Shown here piece after piece: positions 32,556 through 36,878 of a stretch of 36,878 nt of DNA (the stretch's first letter is position 1; each line of letters starts with the position of its first letter). The translations under genes and the position numbers were made by a program. Source of the stretch: Bacteroidales bacterium (GTDB lineage Bacteria > Bacteroidota > Bacteroidia > Bacteroidales > UBA3824). The DNA lies in assembly GCA_017394445.1 (NCBI GenBank), contig JAFPYT010000230.1, positions 1-36,878 on the forward strand. Direction: 5' to 3'. Below the pieces are notes generated by a model. That model was not told the DNA's origin. It ran no database searches and saw only the letters and a program-made list of their open reading frames with translations.

Positions 32556-33989
32556 ATGAAAATCGAAATAGCATCAATAGAAGACGTACCTGAAATTTTG
32601 GAACTGCAATACAAGGCGTTTTACCCTGTGGCAGAGCAACTTAATTGGCTTGATGCACCCAATCTAACCGAGACGGTGAATCAGGCTCGCGAGGATTTTC
32701 CGAAATTCACTGTCTTGAAAATGGTTGACGACAACGGCAAAATAATTGGCTCGGTGCGCGGCTATGTTGACGATGGTTCGCTTTACATCGGCAGGCTAAT
32801 GGTATTGCCTGAATTTCAGCAAAATGGCTACGGACGGCTACTGTTTCACAAAATTCAAGAATTATTGCCGCACCGCCGCGTATGGCTCGAAACTTGCGCC
32901 GATGTGCAAAGTTCGTTCACATTCTACGAAAGAGAGGGTTTCAATACCTTCAAAACCGAAGTTTTGGAAAACGGACTTTCGTGGGTTTCGATGGAAAAAA
33001 CAATTATGAAAACCGAACCAATATTTCAAACCCTCGCCGACCTGAACATTCCATACGAAATTCAGGAACATAAGGCGATTTTTTCGGAGGAGGACGCCAA
33101 AGACGTGGTAATCACACTCGAAGGCATCGACGTAAAAAACCTTTTTGTAAAGGACAAAAACGGCAACTACGGACTTGTGAGTATGAACCTCCACCGTCGC
33201 GCCGATTTGAAGAAAATTGCCGCACTTTTTGGTTTTGGCAGACTGAGTTTCTGCAACGCCGACGAACTGATGCAATACCTCAACATTACGCCGGGTTCGG
33301 TGAGTCCACTTTGTGTAATGTTCGACACCACAAAAACTGTAAAAGTGCTGTACGACAGTCATTTTGAAGGTCGCAACGTGATAATCCACCCCCTGCGCAA
33401 TACGGCATCCATCAGCATAAAATTTGATGATTTAAAGAGTTTTACCGAACATTTTGGTCATAATTGGCAGTTGGGCGATTTTTATGTTGCGCCTAATGTG
33501 GAATTTGTGCCGCTCCAAGCCGACGACGCCCCCGCAATCAGTGAAATGTCAGCGATGGCAACCGAAATTCTCCGCGATTATTACGACCCCATTATCGGCA
33601 AGGAGCAAAACGATTATATGTTGGCTAAGTTTCAGACTGTCAGCGCAATCACCGACAATCTCCGCCACGGTTACCATTTTTATTTTGTTCGTTGCGACGG
33701 TCACAACGCCGGATTTATGGCATTTTATCCGCGAGAGGGTGCTATGTATCTCAGCAAATTTTACCTCTACAAACACGAACGCGGCAAAGGTCTTGCCCGT
33801 CAGATGCTTGCGTTCCTTGCCGACGAAACCCGCCGCGCCTCACTCTCCGCCATCGAACTCAACGTCAACAAGCACAACCCCACTCTCCAAATATACAAGT
33901 CCCTCGGTTTCACCACCATCCGCGCCGAAAAAATCGACATCGGAGGAGGATTTTATATGGATGATTATGTGGAGAGATTGGAGGTGTGA
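32556..33989 (+). CDS. GNAT - YbaK/ProX deacylase - GNAT fusion protein
   Basis: 477 residues in one frame. Residues 1-148 are a GNAT acetyltransferase (acetyl-CoA loop VLPEFQQNGYGRLL, then FYEREGF). Residues about 153-311 are a YbaK/ProX-type aminoacyl-tRNA deacylase (IPYEIQEHKAIF, KNLFVKDKNGNYGLVS, TPGSVSPLCVMFD, IIHPLRNTAS). Residues about 315-477 are a second GNAT (LYKHERGKGLARQML, ELNVNKHNPTLQIYKSLGF). ProX-type enzymes hydrolyse mischarged Ala-tRNAPro. GNATs acetylate amines, and some toxin GNATs acetylate aminoacyl-tRNA. Met151 sits exactly at the first junction and looks like the former start of a separate deacylase gene. A deleted copy of the middle domain lies at 19361. The substrate of the GNATs is unknown. 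Confidence 0.88.
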   Translation: MKIEIASIEDVPEILELQYKAFYPVAEQLNWLDAPNLTETVNQAREDFPKFTVLKMVDDNGKIIGSVRGYVDDGSLYIGRLMVLPEFQQNGYGRLLFHKIQELLPHRRVWLETCADVQSSFTFYEREGFNTFKTEVLENGLSWVSMEKTIMKTEPIFQTLADLNIPYEIQEHKAIFSEEDAKDVVITLEGIDVKNLFVKDKNGNYGLVSMNLHRRADLKKIAALFGFGRLSFCNADELMQYLNITPGSVSPLCVMFDTTKTVKVLYDSHFEGRNVIIHPLRNTASISIKFDDLKSFTEHFGHNWQLGDFYVAPNVEFVPLQADDAPAISEMSAMATEILRDYYDPIIGKEQNDYMLAKFQTVSAITDNLRHGYHFYFVRCDGHNAGFMAFYPREGAMYLSKFYLYKHERGKGLARQMLAFLADETRRASLSAIELNVNKHNPTLQIYKSLGFTTIRAEKIDIGGGFYMDDYVERLEV

Positions 33990-34056
33990 GAGAAAATGCT
34001 AATCCTATTGATTAATTCTTCTACATTTACTACTTTTACAACCAAATTTGAACACA

Positions 34057-34899
34057 ATGACGGAGAATAACGAAATAGTAATGTATCAGCCTGATGAAAC
34101 AATTAAACTTGAAGTAAGGCTTGAAAACGATACTGTGTGGCTAAATGCCGCTCAAATGGCCAATCTATTTAATAGGGACGAAAAAACTGTTAGAAAGCAT
34201 ATTAGCAACGCTCTCAAAGAGGAGTTGTCAGATACAGTTTTTGTCGAAAAATTTGCGACAACCACTCAACACGGTGCTATGGAAGGGAAATTTCAGATTC
34301 ATGAAGTTAGTTTTTACAATCTTGATGTTATTATTTCTGTCGGTTATAGAGTAAAATCTCAACGAGGCGTTGAGTTTCGCCGATGGGCTACCCGGGTCTT
34401 AAAAGAATATCTTTTAAAAGGTTATTCCATTAATCAGCGGCTTGAACGTCTTGAACAGCGTGTTACCCAAACCGAAAACAAAATAGATTTTTTTGTAAAA
34501 ACCTCCTTACCGCCGGTTGAGGGTATTTTTTACGATGGACAAATTTTCGATGCATACAAATTTGCCAATGACCTTATACGTAGCGCAAAACAACGTATTA
34601 TCCTTATTGATAATTATATAGATGATACAGTTTTGCAAATGTTAGACAAGCGTTTACCCAACATTTCGGCAACCATCTACACCAAAACTATTACGCCTCA
34701 ACTGCAACTTGATTTACAGCGCCATAACGCACAATATGCACCCATTAGCATCCAACAATTTGCCAACGCACACGACCGTTTCCTATTGATTGACAATACT
34801 GTATACCATATCGGAGCATCTCTCAAAGACCTCGGCAAAAAGTGGTTTGCATTCAGCAAAATGAGCATTACGGCTAATGAGTTGGTAGGTAAAATGTAA
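34057..34899 (+). CDS. RhuM-family DNA-binding protein with C-terminal PLD-like domain
   Basis: 280 residues. The ATG at 34057 (MTENNEIVMYQPDETIKLEV) is preferred to the in-frame TTG three codons upstream. Residues about 15-130 are a RhuM-type domain: VWLNAAQMANLFNRDEKTVR, KHISNALKEEL, HEVSFYNLDVIISVGYRV, and RWATRVLKEYLLKGY. A coiled coil follows (QRLERLEQRVTQTENKI). The C-terminal half (about 155-280) is PLD-like: FANDLIRSAKQRIILIDNYI, then HDRFLLIDNTVYHIGASLKD. The His-containing motif is kept, but the canonical second lysine of HxK is Arg (HDRF). RhuM proteins are common in mobile and defence regions, and a role in DNA binding and signalling is inferred. Confidence 0.82.
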   Translation: MTENNEIVMYQPDETIKLEVRLENDTVWLNAAQMANLFNRDEKTVRKHISNALKEELSDTVFVEKFATTTQHGAMEGKFQIHEVSFYNLDVIISVGYRVKSQRGVEFRRWATRVLKEYLLKGYSINQRLERLEQRVTQTENKIDFFVKTSLPPVEGIFYDGQIFDAYKFANDLIRSAKQRIILIDNYIDDTVLQMLDKRLPNISATIYTKTITPQLQLDLQRHNAQYAPISIQQFANAHDRFLLIDNTVYHIGASLKDLGKKWFAFSKMSITANELVGKM

Positions 34900-34953
34900 A
34901 TGATAATCAAAGCGTTGTAATTTTTTAAATAATCAAACAAAACAATCATCACT

Positions 34954-35292
34954 ATGAACAACTTCATTGCCTATTGCGGCCTAAACTGCGAAAAATGCGA
35001 GGCACGCATTGCTACTATCAACAACGATAACGACTTACGCCAAAAGGTAGCACGTCATTGGTCGGAACTCAACCACGTGGAAATCACACCCGAAATGATT
35101 AACTGCACCGGCTGCCGTATCGAGGGTGTCAAGACTCCTTTTTGCGACCATCTTTGCCCTATCCGTCTGTGCGCCAAAGATAAAGGTTATCCCACCTGCG
35201 GCTCGTGCGCCGAAATGGACGGTTGCAAAAAACTCGCTATGGTAACAGACAACAACAAAGAGGCTCTCAGCAATTTAGAACAATATAAGTAA
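34954..35292 (+). CDS. DUF3795-family small cysteine-rich protein
   Basis: 112 residues with 12 cysteines, in the DUF3795 pattern: YCGLNCEKCEARIAT at the start, CTGCRIEG in the middle, then FCDHLCPIRLCAKDKGYPTC and GSCAEMDGCKKL. The pairs suggest metal (Zn or Fe-S) binding. Its function is not established. It is followed 2 nt later by the acetyltransferase remnant, so both were once on one transcript. No signal peptide. Confidence 0.88.
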   Translation: MNNFIAYCGLNCEKCEARIATINNDNDLRQKVARHWSELNHVEITPEMINCTGCRIEGVKTPFCDHLCPIRLCAKDKGYPTCGSCAEMDGCKKLAMVTDNNKEALSNLEQYK

Positions 35293-35294
35293 CT

Positions 35295-35677
35295 ATGAAA
35301 CGCGAAATCAATCCTTCGGAAACATCACGCGCGCAGGCCTTCAACTATTGGATGAAGTCGCCTATGCCAATGGTAACAATTACAAAGACTTTCGATGTTA
35401 CTAAAATTTATAAACTCAGCAAACCAAAGGGTTATAAATTCAATATGCTTTTGTGTTGGTGCATCGGCAGTTACCGGCACCGAAATCGACTGTATTGTTA
35501 ATCAATATTCCGGCGTTTACTGCAATCCGTTTCTCTCTTGGGGGTAAATACCGAAAGTATTGGTTCCGAGTAACTTTGCCCATCTCGTTTCAATTCCATC
35601 ACGTTCAGATGGACGGCGGAGAGGCGGCGAAGTTTTTGGAGAGGTTGCAACAGGCATTAAATGTTAAATTCTGTTAA
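35295..35677 (+). pseudogene. Chloramphenicol-acetyltransferase-like gene, deleted and frameshifted
   Basis: The start (MKREINPSETSRAQAFNYW, then MPMVTITKTFDVTKIYK and GYKFNMLLCWCIG) is the N-terminus of a CAT-type trimeric acetyltransferase. After that the frame shifts: frame +1 reads TEIDCIVNQYSGVYCNPF, then a second shift gives GKYRKYWFRVTLPISFQFHH, VQMDGGEAAKFLERLQQ and the end. Only about 125 residues' worth of DNA remains of about 210, so the central region is deleted. The C-terminal catalytic His (FQFHHVQMDG) is kept, but in another frame from the start. Not expected to give an active enzyme. Confidence 0.85.
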
Positions 35678-35693
35678 ATCTTCACTTCCCCTC

Positions 35694-35726
35694 TTGACTC
35701 GTCCCTTGGGGCATAGTTTAACTTTG
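35694..35726 (+). promoter_or_regulatory. MerR-type promoter and operator
   Basis: TTGAC (35694-35698) and TAACTTTG (35719-35726) bracket an imperfect dyad ACTnnnCCC (35697-35705), TTG, GGGnnnAGT (35709-35717). An operator placed between the two promoter elements, with a long spacer (22 nt after TTG), is the usual MerR-family arrangement. Likely autoregulation of the gene at 35759. Confidence 0.6.
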
Positions 35727-35758
35727 CAGTCGCTTAGCAAAAACAAAATCGTACGATT

Positions 35759-36583
35759 ATGAGTAACAAAACAAAGTTAAAAATCGGAGAGTTTTCACAG
35801 ATGATGCAGGTAACTGTTAAGACCCTGCGTCATTACGAGCAAAAAGGTCTTCTCCTGCCTGACGAGGTGGACCGGTGGACAGGTTACCGATATTACAGCA
35901 TTGAACAGATGCAGAAGTTGCAGTCAATCCGCGATTTACAGAGCCTCGGATTCTCGTTGGACGAAATCAAGGATCTCTACGACGACGATTCGCACACGCC
36001 GAGCGTCCGTCAGATGGACGAAAAAATCAAGGAGACGGAACTTCAACTAAATCAACTCATTGCACGTCGCAACCGGTTGCTCGAATGGAAAAACTCTCGC
36101 AAACAAATTACAAAAATGGAAAAATTCAACATTCAGTCTTTGCCCGAAATCATTGTGGCAAGTCATCGCGAAGTGATACCCAACTACGAAGCCCTCGGAC
36201 CTATGTGCTACGAGAAGATTGGCCCTGAGATGCAACGTCTTGGCTGCAAATGTCCCAAGCCCGGCTACTGTTTCACCGTGGAACACAACGGAGAGTACAC
36301 GCCCACCGACATCGACATCGAGTACTGCGAACAGGTGGAGGAGATGGGCACCGACAGCGCAATCATCAAGTTCAAGAAACTCCCCGCAATTCCCAAGGCT
36401 CTCTGTATGAAGCACATCGGACCATACGAGAAGTTTTACGAGTCGTTTATCGAAACCTTCAAATATATGGAGCAAAACGGCTACAAGATTGCCGGTCAAC
36501 CCCGTACAAGTTACGTGGACGGCCCGTGGAATCAAGACGACCCCGAACAATGGGTGTCGGTAATTCAGATTCCTATTGAGTAA
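35759..36583 (+). CDS. MerR-family regulator with GyrI-like effector domain
   Basis: 274 residues. The MerR helix-turn-helix with wing covers about residues 7-75 (IGEFSQMMQVTVKTLRHYEQ, then GYRYYSIEQMQKLQSIRDL and GFSLDEIKDLY). A dimerisation coiled coil follows (about 85-115, KIKETELQLNQLIARRNRLL). A GyrI-like small-molecule-binding domain takes up the rest (about 125-274: IIVASHREVIPNYEALGP, then GYCFTVEHNGEYTPTDIDIE). This is the BmrR/BltR-type layout in which a drug-like ligand bound by the C-terminal domain converts the repressed promoter to an active one. It is followed 58 nt later by a stand-alone GyrI-like gene, probably co-regulated. Confidence 0.93.
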   Translation: MSNKTKLKIGEFSQMMQVTVKTLRHYEQKGLLLPDEVDRWTGYRYYSIEQMQKLQSIRDLQSLGFSLDEIKDLYDDDSHTPSVRQMDEKIKETELQLNQLIARRNRLLEWKNSRKQITKMEKFNIQSLPEIIVASHREVIPNYEALGPMCYEKIGPEMQRLGCKCPKPGYCFTVEHNGEYTPTDIDIEYCEQVEEMGTDSAIIKFKKLPAIPKALCMKHIGPYEKFYESFIETFKYMEQNGYKIAGQPRTSYVDGPWNQDDPEQWVSVIQIPIE

Positions 36584-36602
36584 ACATTGATTCTTTAACT
36601 TC

Positions 36603-36624
36603 GGGACTGCCCTTGGACAGTCCC
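36603..36624 (+). repeat. Hairpin between the MerR and GyrI-like genes
   Basis: GGGACTG (36603-36609) pairs with CAGTCCC (36618-36624) around an 8-nt loop. The core ACTGCCCTTGGACAGT resembles the MerR operator at 35697-35717 (ACT, CCCTTGG, AGT). It may be a second operator or a weak attenuating hairpin, with no proper T-tract after it. Confidence 0.5.
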
Positions 36625-36641
36625 TTAAAATTCAAATAATT

Positions 36642-36878
36642 ATGCCATTTGATTTCAAGAAAGAGTTTAAGGAGTTTTACCTTCCGCCTTGCAAACCTGA
36701 AATTGTCAATGTGCCGAAAGCAAATTACATCGCGGTACGTGGCAGCGGCAATCCCAACGACGAGGACGGCGACTACAAGCACGCCCTCAACATTCTCTAC
36801 GCCGTGGCTTACACGCTGAAAATGAGTTACAAAACCGATTACAAAATCAATGGTTTTTATGAATACGTTGTGCCGCCG
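36642..36878 (+). CDS. GyrI-like small-molecule-binding protein (partial, cut by right edge)
   Basis: 79 codons are visible from the ATG at 36642 (MPFDFKKEFKEFYLPPCKPE), open to the window edge. VNVPKANYIAVRGSGNPN and YKHALNILYAVAYTLKMSYK match the opening of GyrI-like domain proteins, which bind or hydrolyse small hydrophobic ligands. It has no DNA-binding domain of its own. Its position after the MerR-GyrI regulator suggests that both respond to the same compound. Confidence 0.85.
   Translation, partial: MPFDFKKEFKEFYLPPCKPEIVNVPKANYIAVRGSGNPNDEDGDYKHALNILYAVAYTLKMSYKTDYKINGFYEYVVPP

Noticed and set aside
33454..34002. Plus-strand frame of 182 codons rich in Ser/Thr/Pro
   Set aside because: A shifted frame over the second GNAT domain, which is well conserved in its own frame.

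Overview
The window looks like a chromosomal segment of a Bacteroidales-type Bacteroidota bacterium. Supporting signs are an outer-membrane CarboxypepD_reg/plug/beta-barrel receptor, many lipoproteins, weak Shine-Dalgarno sites, and repeated -7 boxes of the Bacteroidota form TAnnTTTG. No rRNA, tRNA, CRISPR array or insertion sequence was recognised.

Positions 1-18000 are mostly core and housekeeping. On the minus strand lie guanylate kinase and a sensor histidine kinase cut by the left edge. Divergent from them is lysyl-tRNA synthetase, closed by a bidirectional terminator. Then come two small minus-strand genes (one a 50-residue membrane protein), the outer-membrane receptor, a TPR protein, the last two heme-biosynthesis genes (protoporphyrinogen oxidase and ferrochelatase), a decayed OmpA-domain fragment, a small lipoprotein, the leuC-leuD-leuB operon, a patatin-like lipoprotein and a large LRR lipoprotein with an EF-hand loop and SLH-like repeats.

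Positions 18000-36878 are accessory and show much turnover. Four broken genes are visible: an in-frame-deleted copy of a tRNA-editing domain (19361), an AAA/PD-(D/E)XK gene cut by one amber codon (20701-22242), a PLD nuclease cut by one amber codon (27612-28124), and a deleted and frameshifted chloramphenicol-acetyltransferase-like gene (35295-35677).

Two gene groups stand out. The first (22441-26643) is a small acidic protein, a radical SAM/SPASM enzyme with unusual cysteine spacing (CX7CX6C), and a 918-residue protein that begins with a serine-run tag (FVTNSSSSSF) followed by two tandem propeller-like halves. I read it as a candidate enzyme-substrate modification system. The second (26650-32334) is an AT-rich minus-strand run of a DUF262-HNH protein, a second DUF262 protein, the PLD nuclease and a Fic enzyme, which resembles an anti-phage or restriction island. 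Also notable are a GNAT/YbaK-ProX/GNAT fusion (32556), a RhuM/PLD-like fusion (34057), and a MerR-GyrI regulatory group at the right edge with a visible MerR-type operator.

Everything here was read by eye from sequence and translations. No database search was made, so family names rest on recognised motifs and functions of the accessory systems are inference.
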